64,000 nt of DNA from Rhynchopus sp. YZ270_cl-10 (lineage: Eukaryota; Euglenozoa; Diplonemea; Diplonemida; Diplonemidae), in NCBI GenBank assembly GCA_964035575.1, contig OZ037863.1, forward strand, positions 1,505,652-1,569,651, in the 5' to 3' direction. A program made the translations under genes and the position numbers. Shown here one piece after another: positions 28,226-36,532 of the stretch; position 1 is the first letter of the stretch, and every line of letters starts with the position of its first letter. Below the pieces are notes generated by a model, which worked only from the letters and a program-made list of their open reading frames with translations, made no database searches and was not told where the DNA came from.

Positions 28226-29591
28226 ATTTCGACGATTTGAGGCCATTAAAAGGCACTTTTGAGCATCTAGGGGGGTCTAAAACGCGGTTCCGCGAACCCA
28301 AAATTTCGTGATTTTTACCACAGACAAGTCGATTTTTGAAAAAATCATAGTGGAGTTCATCCAAGTTTTCAAAAAAAAAAAAAAATAGGGCAGCAGTCTT
28401 CGGACAGGTGCGTAGCGACACCTCCCTTGCGAGCTCACAGAAGCTAAGTCGTTCATAATTTTTGTGTTGACAGGTCTAGGTTTTAGTTTTTGAAAAGACA
28501 AGTAGAGCGCAAAGACTGTTTGATAATAGCAACAGTGGTTAAAACTCTTTACATCTCGGAGGGTCTTGCACTGACGATGTCCCCCTCTGATACTACCAAT
28601 GTATGCAGTTAGGACTGAAACATGATGTACTGAATTTCTAACCAACTACTTTATTTTCTCACGTGACCCCTTTAACCCACCCTATCCCCCAAACTTTGAT
28701 GATGCAACTTTTGTGTATATTACAGCACTCGAATGCATAAACAACAAATAAAAGCGACTTTCCAGAGTTGAGGACGACCTCCGTCTATATCTTTTAAGTA
28801 CAATAGCCTTCGGGCGACATTGAGTACAGATCCTGCATTAGCAGGTGATTGTCGACACAACAAAAATCCCAATTTTTTTTTTCACAAGTGTTTTTGAGGC
28901 CTGCTCACTACACCCTAGGTACCCTTCTGGGACCAAAAAGTCAAAAAAAGCAAGAATTAGGCGGTTTTGAGCATCTAGAGTTTATTCCCCGGCCATTTTC
29001 TGTACCACCAGTGCATTTTGTATGGGCCAGCGCCTGGTCAAAAAATCGAAAAATCGAAAAAAAAAATTTTTTTTCTTCGGACCCCTGAGTTGGGTTTTTG
29101 GGCACCAAAAAGTGCAAAAAAAACGCAAAATTTTGGTGTTTTGACCCTTCGGAAGCGCCCAAAAACGTACTTTTGTGTACAAAAACACGCATATTAGTAG
29201 GTCATAAAATGGCCCAAAGAATCCAAAGAAAACCTCAGAAATAGATGTTCGCGAAAAAAATTCGCAAGTCAAACTTCAGCCACAATACGGTCATTTTGTG
29301 CATACCCTGTGACTGTGGTGGCTAGAGAACACGCACATGCAGACCCGTTCCTTGCAATTTCCAGTGTTGTGTTTATCAATGCATGCATCCAGAGGACCTC
29401 TGGTTTACGAAATCGTAGGCACTCCTGTGCAAAAATGAAGTCGGTTTTTGACCCAAAATCGGGGTGGGTGGGCCATAATTTGCTCCAAATTTGGCCGAAA
29501 ATTGGGATTTTTCTGAAAATTTCATTGTGCCCAGCAAAAATCCTTGATTTTTTGAAGAATTTTCCAAAAAATATGCTATACCCCCTGGGGC
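28226..29591. other. Interior of the large TIR element, no gene recognised
   Basis: AT-rich, with many short A- and T-runs. No coding signal beyond short frames. Confidence 0.4.
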
Positions 29592-30082
29592 CATAGATGG
29601 TAGTCGGGCCGAGTCGGGCCGACCACTTTTCGTTATTTTTTTTTTCAAAAATTTTTTTTTCAGAGTCGGCCCGAGTCGGCCCGAGTCGAAAAAAGTCGGC
29701 CCGACTCAAAAAAAAGTCGGCCCGAGTCGGCCCGAGTCGAATTTTTTTTTGGTTTTTTTTGATTTTTTTTTGTTTTGTTTTGTTTTTTTTTTGGTTTTTT
29801 TTTTTTTGGAAAAGATTTTACTGTGGGGGGGGGCCGACGGGACCCGAGTCGGGCCGACTCGGCCCGACTCGGGCTGACTCGGGCTGACTCGGGCCGACTC
29901 GGGCCGAGTTTTTTTTTCGACTCGGGCCGACTTTTTTTTTTAAAAAAATTTTTTTTTCGACTCGGCCCGAGTCGGCCCGACTTTTGAAAAAAAAAAAAAA
30001 AAAAAAAAAAAGTCGGCCCGAGTCGGCCCGAGTCCCAGATTTTCCAAAAACTCGGCCCGACTCGGGCCGACTACCATCTATG
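29592..30082. mobile_element. Foldback element of GAGTCGGCCC repeats (491 bp)
   Basis: Ends CATAGATGGTAGTCGG (29592-29607) and its inverse (30067-30082). Inside, both arms consist of GAGTCGGCCC/GGGCCGACTC repeats (with T- or A-runs), so nearly the whole element can fold into one hairpin. No transposase. Its plan is the same as that of the 17118-17990 element, with a different repeat. Confidence 0.85.
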
Positions 30083-30194
30083 ACCCCCTATGACTGGACC
30101 CAACTCCCCTCACTATTTTTTCTCTAAAAAAGCCCCCAAAATTCCATTTTTACCATTTTTACCATTTTTACCATTTTTGACCAATTTAGGGTAC

Positions 30195-30314
30195 CTCCAA
30201 TTGCCCCAAAAAAGTTCAGACTTGCCCTAAAAGTGTTTTTAGGGCAAGTCTGAACTTATTTGGGGCAAGTCTGAACTTTTTCAAAATAGGGTAGGGTAAA
30301 TCTGACTATTCCCC
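30195..30314. repeat. Right terminal block of the large TIR element
   Basis: TTCAGACTTGCCC modules in both orientations, ending AATAGGGTAGGGTAAATC and TATTCCCC. Mirrors 22405-22480. Confidence 0.85.
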
Positions 30315-30470
30315 TTTTTTTTTTTGATTTTTTGGGGTAAAAATTTCTGATGAAAATTTCTGGCCATAGCAAAGTGCCGCATGTCTGCGTACGGTTACAG
30401 AGCAACTAGTTGGCGATTCCGTGGGGGGAGTTGGGCTCCCTGTTTCTTCCCTGATCCCACAACCACAAAC

Positions 30471-30472
30471 AG
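30471..30472 (+). promoter_or_regulatory. Candidate trans-splice acceptor of the first UBL-LRR gene
   Basis: An AG in CACAAACAG, after a pyrimidine-rich stretch (CTCCCTGTTTCTTCCCTG), 15 nt before the ATG at 30487. Its position matches acceptor-like AGs of the other genes in the window. Confidence 0.4.
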
Positions 30473-30486
30473 AGAAAGACACAAAA

Positions 30487-31614
30487 ATGGATGTGACGAT
30501 ACAGGGGTATGCTGAAACGGAGCATGTGATCGAGGTGGGTGAGGATGACACAACGGAGGCCCTGCGTCGGAAGGTGGCGACAGCAACGGGGTTGGACAAA
30601 GACAGCTTTCACATGGGCTTCGGCGGGAAGGAGGAAGGAGAGGACATCACAGAACTGAGTGCTGGGGACAAAGTAGTACTGACGAAAACGACGAAATACG
30701 AGGCCATATCAGCACTTCATGCACTGGGTGAGACCGACATCACAGATGAAAGGTTGAAGAAGGTGACCGATCCGAAGGTGGCTTCCTTGCTTCTGCAGGC
30801 AGAAGTTGTGACTGCGATCCCAGATGGCTTCTTCGAGGGAAGTGCAGTAACGTGCATTGGTTCCAGTTGCGTGTCGATTGTGGATGACATTCGTGACACT
30901 TCCCTTCCTCACTGCGACACCATACTGGACCTACCAAGGTTGCCCTTCGTCACCGCGATTGGGCACCGGTTCCTAGCTGGCTGTACAATGTTGTCGACTG
31001 TTGACTTCACAGGCATGCAAGCAGTCACTTCGATCGGGGACGACTTCTTACGTAATTGCACGACGTTGTCGACTGTTGATTTCACAGGCATGCAAGCAGT
31101 CACTTCGATCGGGAACTGCTTCTTATACAATTGCACGAAGTTGTCGACTGTTGACCTCACAGGCATGCAAGCAGTCACTTTGATCGGGAACTGCTTCCTA
31201 GATGGTTGCAAGAAGTTGTCGACTGTTGACCTCACAGGCATGCAATCAGTCACTTCGATCGGGAACTGCTTCCTATATGGTTGCACGAAGTTGTCGACTG
31301 TTGACCTCACAGGCATGCAAGCAGTCACTTCGATCGGGAACTGCTTCCTATATGGTTGCACGAAGTTGTCGACTGTTGACCTCACAGGCATGCAAGCAGT
31401 CACTTCGATCGGGGACGACTTCTTACGCAATTGCACGACGTTGTCGACTGTTGATTTCGCAGGTATGATAGCAGTCACTTCGATCGGGAGCTACTTTCTA
31501 GATGGTTGCACGACGTTGTCGACTGTTGACCTCACAGGCATGAAAGCACTCACTTCGATCGGAAACTTTGGGCTGGGGAGCCGACAGCCGCGCCGAGTGC
31601 AGCTGCCTAAGTAA
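30487..31614 (+). CDS. Ubiquitin-like domain plus BspA-type leucine-rich repeats, gene 1 (375 aa)
   Basis: I start at ATGGATGTGACG (30487), downstream of an AG acceptor; an in-frame ATG at 30421 would lie upstream of it. Residues 1-60 (MDVTIQGYAETEHVIEVGED onward) look like a ubiquitin-like fold. Residues 60-165 form a helical linker, followed by a weak first repeat. The rest is eight leucine-rich repeats of exactly 25 residues, LSTVDLTGMQAVTSIGNCFL followed by YGCTK, of the BspA/Treponema type. At the DNA level the 75-bp units (starting 30991, 31066, 31141 and on to 31516) are almost identical, so repeat number probably varies by recombination. The family usually mediates binding or adhesion; here there is no signal peptide, so an intracellular scaffold is more likely. 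Paralogue at 33558 and a fragment at 21.8 kb. Confidence 0.85.
   Translation: MDVTIQGYAETEHVIEVGEDDTTEALRRKVATATGLDKDSFHMGFGGKEEGEDITELSAGDKVVLTKTTKYEAISALHALGETDITDERLKKVTDPKVASLLLQAEVVTAIPDGFFEGSAVTCIGSSCVSIVDDIRDTSLPHCDTILDLPRLPFVTAIGHRFLAGCTMLSTVDFTGMQAVTSIGDDFLRNCTTLSTVDFTGMQAVTSIGNCFLYNCTKLSTVDLTGMQAVTLIGNCFLDGCKKLSTVDLTGMQSVTSIGNCFLYGCTKLSTVDLTGMQAVTSIGNCFLYGCTKLSTVDLTGMQAVTSIGDDFLRNCTTLSTVDFAGMIAVTSIGSYFLDGCTTLSTVDLTGMKALTSIGNFGLGSRQPRRVQLPK
30991..31590 (+). repeat. Eight 75-bp tandem coding repeats
   Basis: Units start TTGTCGACTGTTGA at 30991, 31066, 31141, 31216, 31291, 31366, 31441 and 31516. Units 5 and 6 are practically identical. Synonymous sites are conserved as well as amino acids, which indicates recent expansion or homogenisation rather than protein selection alone. 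Confidence 0.95.
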
Positions 31615-33533
31615 GGGTCCCTTTTCAGCTTTTGAAATAATAAAAGACATAAGATCTTTTGTCTTTGCCCCTACCAAAAATATGAAACTGGAGATGTTTT
31701 TTTATGGCACAGTTTTGCATCCTCGCGCGCGTACACTGATACAACCAAGCATGTTGTTGTTTTGTACCAAGTTAAAACAAATGCTTTGCGGGAAATGATT
31801 TAATGTCTTTTTGTTTTTCGGGGACATGACACTTGCGACACGTGTTTGTAAGAAATTTTTTTGGTATACGCGAAGACTGGCGAATTCTCGTGCTCCTCAC
31901 TTCTCGCCCTAAGACCGTTTGGTCTGGGAGGGTTTGGGGTTTTTCTTGCTCTCAGTTCACTCTTGAATAATTACGAGAAGTGTTTGCTATATTTGTCATA
32001 CAAAAGGTGTGTGAGTTCTGTTTTGTTTTTTAAGGGTTTTTTCCTTGTGGACAGAAATTTCTGGGCGTCTTGAAGAAAAATATATTCTGAAAGAAGCCTT
32101 CAAGGGGAAAAACAAAAGAAGTTTTCGTTTTTATTTGCTTTGATCTGGGTGAGGAAGCGTTCCAACTTTTCAATATCTCCCCCATGTTTCTATTTTCCCA
32201 CCCCTGTTTTTAGAATCAACAGAGTGTGTCTATTTTGTACGAGTATGCAATACGTCTGGAAATGAAAGACGCGTTCTTCGGGTGCCATGAGTCTTGCCGT
32301 TTCCCCTTCCCCCCTTGTGCTCCACCTCTCCCCCGTACTTCAGGACGCGGGTTTTCGGAGTTTTTGCGGGACTTTTGGGGTTTGAAATAATAAAACCTAC
32401 ATTCTCGAACTTTTCTACTGACGTGATTTTCATTGGACGCATCCATTTTTTTTGAATAAAGAGAAACGCTAAATGTATTTTTGGCCCCCCTCTGTGAGTA
32501 TTGATTGAATTGGAGTCGGGGAGCACAAGCAAAGGGCAATGAAAGGGAAACAATGAACATTAATTAAACAAGCTAGAAAAGAGACAGTATTTATTTCCGA
32601 ACACACACACACACAATTCCAATCATTCAATCCGAAAGAGCCCAATCATTTCGGTTTGTATTATTTCCTAACAAACCGTACGCGTACCGCTTCGTATGTT
32701 TGTATACAAAAAAAATAAGAACAAAAAGCCAACTTAACCCATAACAACCCCTGACTGATAGTGCATGACGTGGGTACGAAACAAAGGATGAACGGGGGTT
32801 GTATTATTTCCACGTAGAAGAAAGGTGGATTTTTCAAGGGAAAAGTGACTAAGAGAACAATGTGTGTGTGTGGACACTTCCGAAACTGTAGTCAGTATCG
32901 GTCTGCGAATCAAATTGAAAACGGCGTGTTTACGCTTCATATCGCAGAGGATAGAGAAACTGAAAAGTCATGAAAATACAAAAACGGACGTTTAAAACAG
33001 CAAAAACAACTGAAGCTTTTCTGCAGTGCATTTGCCACACTTACTACTCCTACTTCAGGCATGCTTCGGGATGCCTACGCCTGCACTTCTTCCTTTGGAA
33101 CCCTGCTTCAGCAGATTCTTGGTGGTCTCCAGCTGGTCGAGTTTGACCCCACCGCGTGTCCCACAGCGAGACCAAACGTCTTCACTTCGTTGTCGATCGC
33201 TAAACCCGAACGTCGAGCCTCTTCAGTGCTTCGGCGGTGGATTGCTCCTTCACAGAAGAGTCATCATCCTTCACACCTTTCAAGAGTTGATAAGTCACCT
33301 GAGCAGACAGTTCAGAACACTACCTTCACACATCTGCTCTTCCTCATCACCTGTAAAGGACGTGGTGGCGGCTTTCCACTGATTTTCCTCTCAACCGCGT
33401 GTGGTCACGTTTCTGCGGTCGTACGACCTCCACCAATGCTTTCCTCCACGCACTCCGTGCCTTCTTCCCACCATGATTGCCTCCTTCAGTGTTCTGATGT
33501 CCTCTCCTACTCCCACAACCCCACCACACAACA
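31615..33533. other. Intergenic region between the two UBL-LRR genes
   Basis: About 1.9 kb, AT-rich to 33000, with no conserved frame. The 28-bp region at 32689-32716 (GTACCGCTTCGTATGTTTGT core) recurs at 35829-35856. Pyrimidine-rich sequence then leads to an AG acceptor at 33534-33535. Confidence 0.45.
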
Positions 33534-33535
33534 GA
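33534..33535 (+). promoter_or_regulatory. Candidate trans-splice acceptor of the second UBL-LRR gene
   Basis: An AG in CACAACAG, after a C/T-rich stretch, 23 nt before the ATG at 33558. Confidence 0.4.
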
Positions 33536-33557
33536 GCAACACAAAAAAGAAGACAAA

Positions 33558-34391
33558 ATGGACGTAACCATCAAGGGGTACGACGACAACTTGTTCATGA
33601 TCGAGGTGGGTGTGGATGACACAACGGAGACGATGCGGCAGAAGGTGGCGTCTGCAACAGGGTTGTGCGAAGACAGCTTCCGCATGGGCTTCGGAGGGAA
33701 GGACGAAGGAGACGACATCACAGAACTGAGTGCTGGAGACACAATCATCCTGACGAAAGTGAAGAAGTACGCAGCCCGAGCAGAGCTTCATGCGTTGGGT
33801 GAGACGGACATCACTGCAGAGCGGTTGGAGGAGGTGGAGGATCCTGAGGTGGCGTGTTTGCTTCTGCAGGCGGAGGTTGCGACTCTCATTCCGGATGACT
33901 TCTTGTCGAGTTCATCATTAACGAGACTTGATCTGAGCTCTGTGTCGTGTGTGACGGAGGTTGGTGATAGGTTTCTGTACAGTTGTACAACGTTGACAAG
34001 CATCGACCTGTCAGGGTTGAGCAATGTGACGCGCATCGGTAGCTGCTTTCTCTCCGACTGCGAAGGTTTAACCACTCTGGATCTTTCGCCACTCAGCAAC
34101 TTGACAGAAATCGATGGCTGCTTTCTCAGCAGCTGCAAAGGTTTAACCACTCTGGATCTTTCGCCACTCAGCAACTTGACGCGCATCGGTTACTACTTTC
34201 TCGACGGCTGCGAAGGTTTAACCACTCTGGATCTTTCACCACTCAGCAACTTGACGCGCATCGGTAGCTACTTTCTCTCCAACTGCGAAGGTTTAACCAC
34301 TCTGGATCTTGCGCCACTCAGCAACTTGACGCGCATCGGTGACTACTTTCTCTACGGCTGCGAAGGTTTAACCACTCTGGATCTTTCACCA
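33558..34391 (+). CDS. Ubiquitin-like domain plus leucine-rich repeats, gene 2, interrupted by rDNA (5' part)
   Basis: About 278 residues of genuine gene sequence. MDVTIKGYDDNLFMIEVGVD starts a ubiquitin-like domain closely similar to gene 1. A shared linker (HALGETDITAERLEEV) follows, then six leucine-rich repeats of the form LTTLDLSPLSNLTRIG...FL..CEG, with 69-bp DNA periodicity. The frame continues into foreign sequence and stops at 34413-34415, after PPFTRA, which is encoded by the rRNA insert. The repeat consensus differs from gene 1 (SPLSNLTRIG versus TGMQAVTSIG), so repeats have been homogenised within each gene. The gene's last repeat and basic tail lie beyond the insert at 34832-35035. 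As it stands the product would lack them. Confidence 0.8.
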
Positions 34392-34692
34392 CTCCCGCCG
34401 TTTACCCGTGCTTGACCTGATCTCTCAGCGTTGACATTCAGGGCACTGGGCAGAAGTCACATGCCACTCGCCACCGCTGTGATGAAGCGACATGCTGTGG
34501 TTTAATTAACCAGTGGGATTCCTCTTGTTCGTAACAGTTCCAAGTTGGTACTTCATTGTAGACGCGTCCAGGGCAGTGTTAGCCGAGAATCAGAGGCCGC
34601 AGTTGCACCCGAGATCGCGACCGCAGCCACATCAACCCTATACTAACGCGAACCCTCTAGCAATCTACACGTACCCTCGGATCCAATCCTTT

Positions 34693-34738
<46 letters not shown>

Positions 34739-34830
34739 TTCTGTCGGCCACAGGCTTTTAGCCTAGGAGACCTATTGCGGTTAACGGTACGGCCTGATGC
34801 AAGAGAAAGCCATCTCCCCTGTTTTTTCCA
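34392..34830 (-). rRNA. Fragment of large-subunit (28S-type) rRNA, inserted antisense
   Basis: On the minus strand it contains GAACAATGTAGGTAAGGGAA, GATCCGTAACTTCGGGA, GTTTAATTAA, TTCTGCCCAGTGCCCTGAAT and GGGTAAACGGCGGGAG: the conserved series from the middle to the domain IV region of nuclear LSU rRNA, in correct order over about 439 nt. It ends just before where AGTAACTATGACTC would follow. It is a partial copy (about one eighth of an LSU) and cannot act as rRNA itself. It splits a leucine-rich-repeat gene with almost no loss of that gene's sequence, so it is an insertion, by retroposition, recombination or end-joining. Assembly error is a possible alternative. Confidence 0.93.
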
Positions 34831-34831
34831 T

Positions 34832-35035
34832 GCTCTGCAGGTTAAGGTTATTGGCTCGCCCTTTCTTACGAACTGCACTTCGTTGAAGAGTATTCACCTT
34901 ACCGGCTGCAGCAGTGCTGTGTCCAACGCAGTAGTGAAGTGCAAGCTGAGCAAGCTTGTGGTTGAAGCACGTCCGAAACGCAGCAGAGACGAATCACCCC
35001 AGCAAGCACACAAACGGCAGAGACACGCACAATGA
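34832..35035 (+). pseudogene. 3' part of UBL-LRR gene 2, stranded beyond the rDNA insert
   Basis: Reads ALQVKVIGSPFLTNCTSLKS, then a Cys-rich cap and a basic tail (RPKRSRDESPQQAHKRQR) that resembles a nuclear localisation signal. The first residues continue the leucine-rich-repeat register left at 34391 (LDLSPL / ALQVKVIG). Without the insert this would be the natural C-terminus. The CTCTGCAG just before it could act as an acceptor, so a separate truncated transcript is conceivable. Confidence 0.6.
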
Positions 35036-36512
35036 CGATGAGGTGTGCTGCTTAGAGCGGGCTTGCTCGAGTCGCTCTTTTAGCGAAAGCATACATGGTG
35101 GCAGTTTAGTGAGGACACATCAGTTGGCAAATGTTTGTTTAATGTTCATGAGGGTAGCATCGGTTTGTAATGTGGTCCACGTTTTTGTGGGAATTGTCAA
35201 GATCTTGATCACAAAGATGAAGATTTGGGCTGTGTAAAAATGTTTGTCTTCTTTGCCTTGTCGGGTGTGTACACTGTATGTGAAACAACTGTGGATCTGC
35301 AGGTACATGCTCTGATGTTCATTCAGTGTGGTGTTGTGGTTTTGTTACGCTTTCTTACGTTAGTAGTAGAACTCAAGTAGAGTTGAAGAAGGGACCTTGC
35401 GAACATTCTTTCGCAGGTGGGTACAAGCTGTCACCGTGGCACTCAGCTACGGTGCAGAAGAGGCAGTAGGGCAGACCAACTACCAAAGGTGGGGTCTGTG
35501 CTAGAGGGAAGGGGTTACGTTTTCAGGGTGTGTGCACTGTACGTGAGACAACTGATGTGCGCTGTTGTTTATCCAGTATCACGAACCTAGGTCATTTGAA
35601 AGCATATTCGGGGATGGTACATGGGGACAGGAAGGGTAACAAACAAGGTGGTCGCCCTTCTTTATTAGCACGCCATATGTTAGGGTTTTGTGCATTGCTT
35701 CTTTCATTTGTTTTATGCTTTCATGCAATGCTAAAAGGAAATTGAACACCGACCCCTCGAAAACTCGTTTGTAACTGTTCGAGGATAAAATATAACTGTG
35801 TTCCTTCCCATCCCTCCACCTTTTCACGCGTACCGCTTCGTATGTTTGTGTACAAAACAATTTCAGGCACATTTCGTGCTTCAAGTGTCCGTCCGTATTG
35901 GGGGGTGAGGGTGGTGTTGGGTCTCTTCTGCACCCCTCTTGCAGTGTCGCGTCGTTCCTTGTGGCAAAGGAGGTGCACAAGCAAGGAATGGAAGTCGCAG
36001 TCGAAGCACTCTACTTCAGCACAGCTCTTAGCCTTTTTGCGTGGCACCTTTTCTGAAACAAGCTCTCGTCAGAGATGCTGACGTGGAACTCATGTTCCGT
36101 ATCCCCTCACCATCCACGTTGCAGAGTCGTGCACGACACGCTGGGAGTGATTTGAAGAAAACATGGACTCTGTGCGAGATGCTGCCTCAGGCGGAGCTGT
36201 CAATAGCTCCCCCACTCCGTCGGGCATCGAAGGGGCAAAGGTCGTAGTGGCATGTTGTGCAGAAGTGTCTCTGCCAAAGCGGGAGCGTGACCACATGTTG
36301 TGACCCCACGTTGCTGGAAATGTGTTTGATTGTCAAGCGCAGACATGTGGAAAATGTGTGTCCAGGTGCCGACGCAGACAAGTCTCTTACAGTCTCTTGA
36401 CCTTTTTCGAACTGCAGTGTGCGAAAGTGAATTCGAATCTCCCCACAATCTCACCACATCCCTCCCATACCCCTGCCCCTCTGCACAAAAAGCTCTACTA
36501 ACACCACACATC
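35036..36512. other. Intergenic region before the glycosidase gene
   Basis: About 1.5 kb. A second copy of the GTACCGCTTCGTATGTTTGT motif lies at about 35829. No frame resembles a known domain. Confidence 0.45.
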
Positions 36513-36514
36513 AG
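36496..36514 (+). promoter_or_regulatory. Branch-point-like TACTAAC and AG acceptor of the glycosidase gene
   Basis: TACTAAC (36496-36502), the optimal U2 branch-point sequence, is followed by the first AG at 36513-36514, 18 nt before the ATG at 36533. A good candidate spliced-leader addition site. Confidence 0.55.
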
Positions 36515-36532
36515 AAAACCACAAACATCACG

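Larger units (their letters stand above)
25372..28870. mobile_element. Possible diverged TIR element, ~3.5 kb
   Basis: TTTTTTGTTGTGTCGACAATC (25374-25393 region) recurs inverted as GATTGTCGACACAACAAAAA (28846-28865). Further in, AATGTCGCCCGAAGGC (25643-25658 region) recurs inverted as GCCTTCGGGCGACATT (28808-28823). The arms are diverged and interrupted, so this would be an old element later filled by those at 26.0-26.6 and 27.3-28.2 kb. Confidence 0.45.
22405..30314. mobile_element. Large TIR element (7.9 kb) containing several younger elements
   Basis: The left end GGGGAATAATCAGATTTACC (22405-22424) and its inverse at 30295-30314 extend into terminal inverted repeats of more than 70 bp with few mismatches. 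These include modules of TTCAGACTTGCCC repeated head-to-tail and head-to-head (22440-22625; 30195-30280). Both ends sit in a T-run of ten or eleven, so any target duplication is hidden. I found no transposase of its own. Internal copies of the end modules at about 25917-25980 suggest nested or incomplete relatives. It appears non-autonomous and swollen by later insertions. Confidence 0.65.

Noticed and set aside
32216-32560. Minus-strand ORFs of about 110 codons near 32.4 kb
   Set aside because: Two overlapping phases, no homology recognised, and AT-rich intergenic composition unlike the true genes here.
34436-34760. Short coding frames within the LRR-gene interruption
   Set aside because: The DNA is an LSU rRNA fragment, so the frames are incidental.
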